In this document: one piece after another, positions 35,152 to 42,414 of the stretch
Numbering within the stretch: the stretch's first letter is position 1
Layout: every line of letters begins with the position of its first letter
Assembly (NCBI GenBank): GCA_017516745.1
Contig: JAFXBF010000004.1
Span: 62,001-126,000, forward strand
Source: Clostridia bacterium
GTDB lineage: Bacteria > Bacillota > Clostridia > Oscillospirales > Acutalibacteraceae
Reading direction: 5' to 3'
DNA: 64,000 bases
Notes under the pieces: generated by a model
The model's database searches: none
The model's input: the letters and a program-made list of their open reading frames with translations, nothing else
What the model was told of the DNA's origin: nothing
Position numbers and translations under genes: made by a program

Positions 35152-35850
35152 ATGAAAAGTTATTTTACAAAGACAGAGATTATTCTCTGGTGTTCTTCGA
35201 TGTTTTTGATTATTGGCTCGTTTTGCCTGTTTGACAGAGAAAACCTTATGACCTTATCAGCCTCGTTAATCGGGGTAACCTCGCTTGTTTTTAACGCAAA
35301 GGGAAACCCCATAGGTCAGCTTTTAATGGTGGTGTTCAGCCTGCTTTACGGAATAATCTCATACGGCTTTGGCTATTATGGCGAAATGGTTACGTACCTT
35401 GGTATGACGATGCCGATGGCCGTTTTTGCCCTGATATCGTGGCTGAGAAATCCGTATAACGGCAACAGGGCAGAGGTCAGGGTCAACACCGTAAGCAAAA
35501 AAGAAATGCTGCTTATGCTTGTCGGTGCGGCGGCAATTACGGTGTTGTTTTATTTTATTCTGGAGCATTTTAATACAGCTAACATAATACCAAGCACAAT
35601 ATCCGTTACGACCAGCTTTATTGCTGTATATCTTACCTTTAGAAGATGCCCTGTGTTCGCTCTGGCGTATGCTTCAAACGATATAGTGTTGATTATTCTG
35701 TGGGCTATGGCAAGTGTATATGACAGCCGGTATATCTGTGTTGTTGTGTGCTTTGCCGCATTTCTTGCGAATGACATATACGGTTATATCAGCTGGCGGA
35801 AAATGAAAATCAGACAAAGTGAAATCACTTCTTTTCTTAATCATACTTGA
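35152..35850 (+). CDS. PnuC-family vitamin transporter
   Basis: A 232-residue membrane protein with about seven helices and the PnuC-family WxxxN/Q pattern (SLVFNAKGNPIGQLLMVVFSLLYG at the start of the core, in pieces; NDIVLIILWAMAS near ~183; FLANDIYGYISW near ~208). PnuC proteins take up nicotinamide riboside; PnuT and PnuX relatives carry thiamine and riboflavin. It stands next to the thiamine importer but has its own promoter and a non-TPP leader, so the substrate remains open among these vitamins. Confidence 0.82.
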   Translation: MKSYFTKTEIILWCSSMFLIIGSFCLFDRENLMTLSASLIGVTSLVFNAKGNPIGQLLMVVFSLLYGIISYGFGYYGEMVTYLGMTMPMAVFALISWLRNPYNGNRAEVRVNTVSKKEMLLMLVGAAAITVLFYFILEHFNTANIIPSTISVTTSFIAVYLTFRRCPVFALAYASNDIVLIILWAMASVYDSRYICVVVCFAAFLANDIYGYISWRKMKIRQSEITSFLNHT

Positions 35851-35910
35851 ATTTTTTATAAATAACTGTTATGATTTTAATATATTAAAACCCGAAAGGA
35901 AGTAATATTT

Positions 35911-36894
35911 ATGTTGACTGCATTCTGGAATTTTATTGCAAGTGTTGCCACGTTCTTTATGATGATTTACGGTATTTTTGCCGGAGTCAACGACGGCTCG
36001 GACACCGTTGACGCATATAAGAACACTATTGACGGCATTTCCGCTTACACAAACACTATTGAAACCGCACTTCCCCAGACAGACCTTTACGATATTATTC
36101 AGGGCCACTTCGATGCTCCTCTTGCTCAGGGCAAAACCGAGAAAAAGTGTATCGTTCTCGGCTACGACGGCTGCCGTGCAGACGCACTTGCACTTATTGA
36201 CGGCAGCTACAACAGCGCAATTGCCTACCTCAACGAAACAGGCGGCGAAACAAGCCTTGTTTACTGCGGCGGCGTAAACTACCCCGAAATCAATAAGCAG
36301 GATACTTCAACAGCCCCCGGCTGGTGCTCAATCCTCACGGGTGAGTGGGCAAGCGTAACGGGCGTTACCGGCAACAGTATTCCTAAGCCCATCGAGTACA
36401 AAACCCTGTTCGTTTCTCTTGTTGAGGATGAAAAGGCTGAGTCTGCCGCTTTCTACGTTTCCTGGAACGGCCACTTCGTAAATGACGATTCTACATACGT
36501 GCTCGACAAGGCTTATATTGCCGAAAAGAACCTCAACGTTAAATTATGCGATGCACCCGACGACAGAACAAATGCCGAGGGTGAAAACGGCACCTACGAA
36601 AACACGCTTGCCGACGTTCAGAGTGCAGACTGCTCGGATTTCATCTTCACAATCTTTGAGCACACCGACCACGCAGGCCACGGCACGGGCTTCGGTAACC
36701 ACAACCCCGACTACGTCAGCGAGTTCAAAGCAGAGGAAACCGAAAGCTACAACATCATCAAGGCTATTGAGGCGCGTGAAACCTACGCTACAGAGGATTG
36801 GATGATTATTATTACCTCTGACCACGGCGGCTTCAACACCGGCCACGGCTCGCTCACAATTCAGGAGAGAATGGTGTTCGTTACGGTGAGATAA
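35911..36894 (+). CDS. Alkaline-phosphatase-superfamily / type I phosphodiesterase-like protein, membrane-anchored
   Basis: 327 residues: an N-terminal hydrophobic helix (~5-27) and one catalytic domain. Metal-site motifs of the superfamily are visible: LGYDGCRAD (~95-103), the nucleophile region STAPGWCSILTGE (~132-144), TDHAGHGTGFG (~253-263) and SDHGGFNTGHG (~297-307). The domain may hydrolyse phosphodiesters, phosphomonoesters or sulfates outside the membrane. It ends soon after the last metal motif, shorter than most sulfatases. Two co-oriented genes follow closely (4 and 15 bases apart), suggesting an operon for scavenging a substituted sugar or polyol. Confidence 0.8.
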   Translation: MLTAFWNFIASVATFFMMIYGIFAGVNDGSDTVDAYKNTIDGISAYTNTIETALPQTDLYDIIQGHFDAPLAQGKTEKKCIVLGYDGCRADALALIDGSYNSAIAYLNETGGETSLVYCGGVNYPEINKQDTSTAPGWCSILTGEWASVTGVTGNSIPKPIEYKTLFVSLVEDEKAESAAFYVSWNGHFVNDDSTYVLDKAYIAEKNLNVKLCDAPDDRTNAEGENGTYENTLADVQSADCSDFIFTIFEHTDHAGHGTGFGNHNPDYVSEFKAEETESYNIIKAIEARETYATEDWMIIITSDHGGFNTGHGSLTIQERMVFVTVR

Positions 36895-36898
36895 GGCT

Positions 36899-38140
36899 AT
36901 GAAAAAAATACGCATAGGAATTTTCGGCCTGGGCAGGGGAGGCTCGTTTTACGAAAGTATCACTGCCTGCGGCGGTGAGGTTGTCGCGCTGTGCGATAAG
37001 GACGAAAAAAAGCTCAGCGATGCAAAAGGACACTGCCCCGAAGCGGAATGCTTCACGGATTTTGAAGAATTCATCGCCTGCCCGATGGATGCCGTACTGC
37101 TTGCAAACTATTTTACACAGCACGCGGAATACGCCGTGCGTTTCCTTGAAAAAAACATAAACGTGCTCAGCGAATGTACGTCCAACGTGACTATGGCGCA
37201 GGGTGTGTCGCTCGTGCGTGCCGCTGAAAAAAGCAAAGCAATTTATATGCTTGCGGAAAACTATCCGTTTATGAAGTTCAACCAGGAGATAAAGCGCGTT
37301 TGTGACGGCGGTACTCTCGGCAAAATTCTCTACGCCGAGGGTGAATACAACCACCCCGTAGATTTTTACGACGGGGAAACCTGCCTTGCCCTGCACACAA
37401 CTCAGGAGCATTGGCGCAATTACCTGCCCAGAACCTATTACATAACCCACTCGCTTGCACCGATTATGCACGCAACGGGCTCAAAGCCCGTAAGGGTTAC
37501 GGCTATGCCCGTTTTCTCGCCCCTGCCCGAGGATTGCTGCTTCAGCCGCTACGTGGGCGATATAGCCGCAATTATAACCACGCTCAACGATGACGATTCC
37601 GTTTTCAAGCTTACGGGCTGTTCCGCCTTCGGTGCTCACGGCAATTCCTACAGGGTGTGCGGCACCAACGGACAGATTGAAAACCTGCGCGGTATGGACG
37701 AAAAGGTTATGCTCCGCTACAATTCGTGGCAGATTCCCGAGGGTATGGAGGAAATCAACTGCTACGAGCCCGAGTGGCACAGCGAGGACGCCGAGGAGGC
37801 CGAAAACGCAGGCCACGGCGGCGGCGACTACTTCGTTATAAAGAAGTTTTTCAACTGCATCCGCAACGGTGAAAAGCCCGATTTTGACGTTTACTTTGCC
37901 ACCCGAATGGCGAGCGTTGCAATTCTCGGCCACCGCTCGCTTATGGAAAAGGGTGTGCCCTACGATATACCCGATTTCAGCCGTGAAGAGGACAGGGCGA
38001 AGTACGAAAACGATACGCTCACACCCTTTGTCGGCAAAAACGGCGAAGCCCCGACTTATCCCTGCTGTTCACGGTCCGATTATGTTCCGACCGAGAAGCA
38101 GAGAGAAAACTTTAAAAAGCTTATTGAAAAGAACAACTAA
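36899..38140 (+). CDS. Gfo/Idh/MocA family oxidoreductase
   Basis: A 413-residue dehydrogenase: Rossmann start KIRIGIFGLGRGGSFYESI, catalytic-loop block NVLSECTSNVTMAQG (~88-102) replacing the common EKP by SEC, and a long C-terminal domain containing HSLAPIMHATGSKPVRV (~184-200). The larger size and the S-E-C-T motif resemble the Gfo/Idh branch that handles glycosides or polysaccharide fragments. It lies 4 bases after the phosphatase-superfamily gene and 15 before an EamA transporter. Confidence 0.88.
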   Translation: MKKIRIGIFGLGRGGSFYESITACGGEVVALCDKDEKKLSDAKGHCPEAECFTDFEEFIACPMDAVLLANYFTQHAEYAVRFLEKNINVLSECTSNVTMAQGVSLVRAAEKSKAIYMLAENYPFMKFNQEIKRVCDGGTLGKILYAEGEYNHPVDFYDGETCLALHTTQEHWRNYLPRTYYITHSLAPIMHATGSKPVRVTAMPVFSPLPEDCCFSRYVGDIAAIITTLNDDDSVFKLTGCSAFGAHGNSYRVCGTNGQIENLRGMDEKVMLRYNSWQIPEGMEEINCYEPEWHSEDAEEAENAGHGGGDYFVIKKFFNCIRNGEKPDFDVYFATRMASVAILGHRSLMEKGVPYDIPDFSREEDRAKYENDTLTPFVGKNGEAPTYPCCSRSDYVPTEKQRENFKKLIEKNN

Positions 38141-38155
38141 AGAAGGAATTAAAAT

Positions 38156-39010
38156 TTGGTTTACTACGGTATAATTTCCGTTGCCGTAATGATGTTCAGC
38201 GTTCAGTTTTTCTTCAACCGTGAATTTGAACGCTCCTACGGCAGTACGCTTCGTGACACCCTCGTTTTTTCGGCGGGAAGCAGTGCGGCAGGCCTTGTCG
38301 TACTGTTGCTGATTAACGGCGCAAAATTAGAATTCACACCGTTTTCATTTATAATGGCGGTGCTCACGGCGCTTGATATGATAGCCTACAGCTTCTGCAG
38401 TCTGAAGGCACTGGGCAAAATCAACCTCTCGCTCTATTCAATGTTTGCAATGCTCGGCGGTATGGCTCTGCCCTTTGCGGTGGGTATAGTGTTCTTCAAT
38501 GAAGAATTAACCCTCGGCAAGGTGCTGTGCTTTGCGATTGTTGCCGTCGCACTTGCGCTCACGGTCAAGCGCGAAAAGGGCGGCAAGGGCTATATCTGGT
38601 ACGCCGGCATTTTCGTGCTCAACGGTCTTTCGGGCGTGCTTTCAACCGTGTTTCAGTCAGCACCCTATGAAAAAACCTCGGCGGCAGGCTATTCCGTGCT
38701 CACCGCTGCAGTTATGACCGTGCTTTCAGCAGTTCTCATTCCCTTTGTAAAGGGCGAAAAGCGGAAAATGAACAGGCGTGCGGCACTGAGCACCGTGTGT
38801 AACGGTGTGCTCGGCAGGGTTGCAAACTGGCTGCTGCTGATTGCGCTTGCGCACCTGCCTGCTTCGGCACAGTATCCGTTTGTCACGGGCGGTGTAATGA
38901 TTTGTTCAACCGTAATCTGCTTCTTCACACCCGATAAGCCCGGCAAGCGCGAAATCGCCGCCGTTGCGCTGTCGTTTGCAGGTCTTATAATCTTAATGTT
39001 TGTTCCATAA
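38156..39010 (+). CDS. EamA/DMT-family transporter
   Basis: A 284-residue protein with ten short hydrophobic helices in two repeats, as in the drug/metabolite transporter superfamily (for example LGKINLSLYSMFAMLGGMAL in the first half; HLPASAQYPFVTGGVMICST in the second). The start appears to be TTG at 38156 behind GAAGGA; no ATG occurs before the first helix. Substrate unknown. Last gene of the three-gene unit; a palindrome array and a terminator follow. Confidence 0.82.
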   Translation: MVYYGIISVAVMMFSVQFFFNREFERSYGSTLRDTLVFSAGSSAAGLVVLLLINGAKLEFTPFSFIMAVLTALDMIAYSFCSLKALGKINLSLYSMFAMLGGMALPFAVGIVFFNEELTLGKVLCFAIVAVALALTVKREKGGKGYIWYAGIFVLNGLSGVLSTVFQSAPYEKTSAAGYSVLTAAVMTVLSAVLIPFVKGEKRKMNRRAALSTVCNGVLGRVANWLLLIALAHLPASAQYPFVTGGVMICSTVICFFTPDKPGKREIAAVALSFAGLIILMFVP

Positions 39011-39021
39011 GAAAAACTAAG

Positions 39022-39099
39022 TTTGCCTTACGGCAAGTGAAGTTGTCTGCGACAGTGAAGTTCACTTATCGTGAGTGAAGTTTTGCTTCGCAAATGAAC
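39022..39099 (+). repeat. Array of four different palindromes joined by the constant spacer GTGAAGT
   Basis: Order: TTGCC-TTAC-GGCAA, GTGAAGT, TGTC-TGC-GACA, GTGAAGT, TCAC-TTATC-GTGA, GTGAAGT, TTTGC-TTC-GCAAA. The spacer is exactly the same three times while each hairpin differs. It has the same architecture as the array at 30968 with a different spacer. Confidence 0.9.
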
Positions 39100-39105
39100 A
39101 CAAAA

Positions 39106-39144
39106 ACACCTTAACATCTCAACGATGCTAAGGTGTAATTTTTT
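39106..39144. terminator. Bidirectional terminator between convergent genes
   Basis: 13-position stem with one mismatch (arms 39106-39118 and 39124-39136). T-run on the plus strand (39139-39144) and a shorter one on the minus strand. Confidence 0.85.
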
Positions 39145-39787
39145 ATATCAGCTTTTCAATATCTTTCGTTGCTTCGACTATATAATCTGCGCCTGCGTTT
39201 TTAAGCGTTTGGGCATCGAAGCTGCCCGTTACGCCGACTACCTTACAGCCTGCCGCCTTGCCCGATTCAACGCCTGCGACGGCGTCCTCAACAACGAGGC
39301 AGTTTTCGGGGCTGACACTGACCGCATTTGCCGCCTTGATGTAAATTTCGGGGTCGGGCTTTTTGTTCGTGATATCGCTGCCCGTTATAACCGCGTCGAA
39401 AACGCTTTCCTCAACGCCGAGCACACGGATGTTTACGTCAACCTTTCTTCTGTCGGCCGAAGAAGCAACGGCGAGCTTGCATTTCTTTTTAAGCTCGGGC
39501 AAAAGCTCTTTCATACCCGGCGCACCCTCAACTATCGTTTCGGCAAGCTGAATGTAAATTTCGTAGCACTCATCCTTCATCTGCGGCAGGTACGTGCCGC
39601 CGTTTTTGCGTACAACACCGCCGATAGCCGCGTCCTCACCCTTGCCGACGAAGTCCGCAAAATCCTCAAACCTTGCGTTTATGCCGTACTTGTTTTTAAG
39701 GTGGTCTATGGCGCATTTCATAAGCGGTGTTTCGGAATCCACCAGAACGCCGTCCATATCAAAAAGTATTGCTTTAATTTCACTCAT
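39143..39787 (-). CDS. HAD-superfamily phosphatase / beta-phosphoglucomutase-like
   Basis: A 214-residue HAD hydrolase: motif I LFDMDGVLVDSE (nucleophile Asp and acid/base Asp), cap domain, motif II VASSADRRKV, motif III KPDPEIYIKAA, motif IV VVEDAVAGVESGKAAG. It could be a phosphatase for sugar phosphates or a beta-phosphoglucomutase. ATG 39787 is used: it lies in the ATGAGTGA overlap with the TtcA-like gene, and the protein then begins MSEIKAILFDMDG as is usual; the in-frame extension upstream is not conserved-looking. Confidence 0.9.
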   Translation of the reverse strand: MSEIKAILFDMDGVLVDSETPLMKCAIDHLKNKYGINARFEDFADFVGKGEDAAIGGVVRKNGGTYLPQMKDECYEIYIQLAETIVEGAPGMKELLPELKKKCKLAVASSADRRKVDVNIRVLGVEESVFDAVITGSDITNKKPDPEIYIKAANAVSVSPENCLVVEDAVAGVESGKAAGCKVVGVTGSFDAQTLKNAGADYIVEATKDIEKLI

Positions 39788-40508
39788 CTTCAACAATCCC
39801 CCAGCCGTCAATGCCCTTGTGCTGCATTGCCGTTATAATTTTCGAACGTATGTCGCCGTATTTTTTCTCAAATGCGGTGAGCTGCTCTTTCATGCTTTCT
39901 CTTTCCGTCACGCCGTCTGCAGGGCAGCGGCTTTTGACTACGGGCAAGCCCATTCGGCGCACTATTCTTGCGGGCTCGCTTTCGCGGCAGAATATCATCG
40001 GGCGGATTACAAAAATATCCTTGCGCGACATATAGGTCACGGGCGAAAAGCAGCCGATGTAGCCGCCGTTGAGCAGATTCATCAGGAAGGTTTCCGCCGC
40101 ATCGTCCATATGGTGGCCGAGCGCCACCTTGTTACAGCCTGCCGCCTTTGCCGCATCGTGCAGAGCACCTCGGCGCATTTTGGCGCACAGACTGCACGGA
40201 TTTTTTTCTTTTCTCGTTTCAAAAATGATTTCACCAAGCTGTGTGCGCTTGATTATGTATTCAACCTCAAGCTCTTTACACAGCTTTTCAAGCGGCGAAA
40301 AATCCGTTTCCCGGCCGCCGAAGCACGGGTCAAGCGAAATTGCAACAAGCTCATACTTGTGCGGGTAAAACCGCCTCATATTAGCAAGCGCCACGAGCAT
40401 AGCCGTGCTGTCCTTACCGCCCGACAAGCCCACGGCAACCCGGTCGCCGTCCTGAATCATATTGTATTTTTCCATCGCCGAGCGCATGTGACTCATCATT
40501 TTCTGCAT
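39780..40508 (-). CDS. TtcA-family tRNA thiolation protein
   Basis: A 242-residue ATP pyrophosphatase: PP-loop VGLSGGKDSTAMLVAL (~27-42), Cys pair NPCSLCAKMRRGAL (~127-140) and a further Cys in KSRCPADGV (~213), which fit the [4Fe-4S]-dependent 2-thiocytidine synthetase family. GHHMDDAAETFLMNLLNGG (~156-174) is a second family signature. It probably introduces sulfur at C32 of tRNAs. The start has GGAGAA upstream; the gene ends in an 8-base overlap with the HAD gene. Confidence 0.9.
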   Translation of the reverse strand: MQKMMSHMRSAMEKYNMIQDGDRVAVGLSGGKDSTAMLVALANMRRFYPHKYELVAISLDPCFGGRETDFSPLEKLCKELEVEYIIKRTQLGEIIFETRKEKNPCSLCAKMRRGALHDAAKAAGCNKVALGHHMDDAAETFLMNLLNGGYIGCFSPVTYMSRKDIFVIRPMIFCRESEPARIVRRMGLPVVKSRCPADGVTERESMKEQLTAFEKKYGDIRSKIITAMQHKGIDGWGIVEDE

Positions 40509-40544
40509 TTTATTTTCTCCGAAAATGCGTTTTTGTATTTATAT

Positions 40545-40681
40545 CAACCCTCAGTCTTTGCCTTGCGGCAAATCCAGCTCCCTTCAAAGGGAGCTTTTGA
40601 CAAACAAATTTACATCGTTGTTGAGTAGGGTTTACCTCCTTTTTAAAGGAGGTGGCACGGCGTAGCCGTGACGGAGGATTG
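40545..40681 (-). repeat. MITE-like repeat, copy D
   Basis: 137 bases with ends CAACCCTCAGTC and GACGGAGGATTG, imperfect inverted repeats of each other (10 of 12). Internal palindromes include TGCCTTGCGGCA, CTCCCTTCAAAGGGAG, CCTCCTTTTTAAAGGAGG and CACGGCGTAGCCGTG. Confidence 0.88.
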
Positions 40682-40694
40682 CCTGCACAGAATT

Positions 40695-41066
40695 TTAATT
40701 ATTGATTCTTTCTTTTGCGGTGTTATCTATCACCGTGCACACTTCGTAAAAATGTTTATTTATATCTGCATTTGAAAATCTTAATACCTTTAAGTTAAGG
40801 CTTTCCAAATATTTATCTCTTTCAATGTCTTTTGCTTCGCCTGTTATCTGATAATGCTGTGAGCCGTCAAGCTCAACTACCAGCTTTGCCTTGTCGCAAT
40901 AAAAATCAACTATGTAATTGCCTATTATCCTCTGTCTGTTAAACCTTACAGGATATGTGCGCAGAAACTGATACCACAGCCTGTTTTCCTGCTGTGTGGC
41001 ATTATTTCGCAAAGCTCTTGAAAACCCTTTGAGCTTTTTGTTTCTGGGTAGGAATGAGTTTTCCAT
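40695..41066 (-). CDS. DUF559 endonuclease-domain protein
   Basis: A 123-residue protein of the DUF559 family, related to very-short-patch-repair endonucleases. ATQQENRLWYQFLR, VRFNRQRIIGNYIVDFYC and KLVVELDGSQHY contain the PD-(D/E)xK-type acidic residues (Asp in IVDF, Glu-x-Asp in VELDG). Biological function is not known. The gene is bracketed by two similarly oriented MITE-like copies (40545 and 41095), 13 and 28 bases away, as if the gene and repeats formed one unit. Confidence 0.88.
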   Translation of the reverse strand: MENSFLPRNKKLKGFSRALRNNATQQENRLWYQFLRTYPVRFNRQRIIGNYIVDFYCDKAKLVVELDGSQHYQITGEAKDIERDKYLESLNLKVLRFSNADINKHFYEVCTVIDNTAKERINN

Positions 41067-41094
41067 TTTAACATTCCTTTGATTTTATTTTTGG

Positions 41095-41236
41095 CAACCC
41101 TCAGTCTTTGCCTTGCGGCAAAGCCAGCTCCCTTGAAAGGGAGCCCTTGGCAAACAAATTCATAGGGATGTGTAGTAGGGCATTACCTCCTTTTGAAAGG
41201 AGGTGGATTTTGACGAAGTCAAAAGACGGAGGATTG
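41095..41236 (-). repeat. MITE-like repeat, copy E
   Basis: 142 bases with ends identical to copy D (CAACCCTCAGTC ... GACGGAGGATTG). The palindrome near the right end differs: TTTTGACGAAGTCAAAA in place of CACGGCGTAGCCGTG. Confidence 0.88.
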
Positions 41237-41242
41237 AAATAA

Positions 41243-41689
41243 TTATTTTGTTTTCATTTCAACGAATTTTTTGATATAGCCTATCTGTGTAGGCATAATG
41301 TTTTCAGGGAGCTTGTCAAGAGGGAAGAAAACAAGCTCTCTGCTTTCTCCGTCGGGTTTCAGTTCGCCGAAAAATTCATTTATTTCGTAAACAATATCTG
41401 TATAATAAACTTCGTCTTTGTTGGGATAAACCATATGCACATTGGCTTTGATATCGAAAAGCTTGGGATTTGCAATATCAAGGTTGGTTTCCTCTTTTAT
41501 TTCTCTTTTCAAAGCATCTTCAAGTGATTCGCCAAGCTCAATTGCACCGCCGGGTGTACACCACTCGCCCGTGTCTGTTCTTTTTTCAAGCAAAAGACCC
41601 TTTTCTTCGTTATACAGAATACCCATTGCGGCAACTGCCATAATAGGAGCGTGTCCGACAAATTTTCTCATATCGCCTATATAGCTCAT
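41243..41689 (-). CDS. Nudix hydrolase
   Basis: A 148-residue Nudix protein. The Nudix box GGAIELGESLEDALKREIKE followed by ETNLDI (~48-74) matches G-x5-E-x7-REUxEExGU except at the terminal Gly. It hydrolyses a nucleoside diphosphate linked to another moiety; substrate unknown. Good ribosome site (AGGAGTGAT). It lies between MITE-like copies E and F. Confidence 0.92.
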   Translation of the reverse strand: MSYIGDMRKFVGHAPIMAVAAMGILYNEEKGLLLEKRTDTGEWCTPGGAIELGESLEDALKREIKEETNLDIANPKLFDIKANVHMVYPNKDEVYYTDIVYEINEFFGELKPDGESRELVFFPLDKLPENIMPTQIGYIKKFVEMKTK

Positions 41690-41718
41690 TTAAAGTATCA
41701 CTCCTGTTTGATTTTTAT

Positions 41719-41914
41719 CAATCCTCAGTCTCGCTTACGCTAGACAGCCGCTGACTGCGGCCGTCCCCCTTTGTCACTTCGTGACATTTCCCCCACACTG
41801 TGGGGGAATCTTCCTTTCAAAAGGAGCTTTTGACAAAGCAATTTATAGTGCTGTCAAGTAGGGCTTACCTCCTTTTGAAAGGAGGTGGCACGGCGTAGCT
41901 GTGACGGAGGATAG
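41719..41914 (-). repeat. MITE-like repeat, copy F (long, composite)
   Basis: 196 bases, ends CAATCCTCAGTC and GACGGAGGATAG. It combines the CCTCCTTTTGAAAGGAGG and CACGGCGTAGCTGTG modules of copies D/E with the TTTCCCCCACACTGTGGGGG module found in copy B in reverse orientation, linking the two subfamilies. Confidence 0.88.
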
Positions 41915-41922
41915 CTCGTTGT

Positions 41923-42414
41923 TTATTTAAGTAACTCAATTATTTCGTCTGAAAGTTTTAAATATTCTTCCTGCGAGTCGAGGATTTTTTTGGCAATAAA
42001 TTTCCACGAAAATCTTTCGCTGTAATCCTCTGCCGTGTCGTCACGGTAGGGGTTATTTTTTATAAGGTCGATAATTTCACGGCTGATTTCAACATCACCC
42101 TTGCGCATTACACGCTTTGCCGTGAAGATGAGAGAATATTTATATGTGTTGAGCTTTCCGAAATAAACCGAGCGAAGATACTCGTTTTCGCTTAGCGCTT
42201 TAATCATACCGTCCTTGTTTTTGCGGTGCATAAGGCAGCGGCTGACAAGCCTTGCAAGGCAGGCGCTCACGGCACGGGAGTGAGAAAAAAGCTCCTCATT
42301 TTCCTTTAATATATTCACGACAAATTCAACCGCCGCAGTCGGATTTTCGGCAGTCAGAGCGTCAATTTCAAGACCTAATTGTTTTTCATTTTCAAGCAAA
42401 AATTCAGGTGTCAT
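41923..42414 (-). CDS. Helical protein of unknown function, overlaps murD
   Basis: A 163-residue, all-helical looking protein, rich in Leu, Glu, Lys and Arg, without signal peptide, membrane segment or recognised motif. Its start (ATG 42414) overlaps the end of murD by 11 bases, so translation is coupled to a peptidoglycan gene. It carries two Cys but no metal motif. HEAT/TPR-like helix pairs are possible but not certain. Confidence 0.7.
   Translation of the reverse strand: MTPEFLLENEKQLGLEIDALTAENPTAAVEFVVNILKENEELFSHSRAVSACLARLVSRCLMHRKNKDGMIKALSENEYLRSVYFGKLNTYKYSLIFTAKRVMRKGDVEISREIIDLIKNNPYRDDTAEDYSERFSWKFIAKKILDSQEEYLKLSDEIIELLK

Noticed and set aside
39125..40628. Plus-strand frames of 237 and 344 codons opposite the HAD and TtcA-like genes
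   Set aside because: Shadows of two well-conserved minus-strand genes; no ribosome sites.
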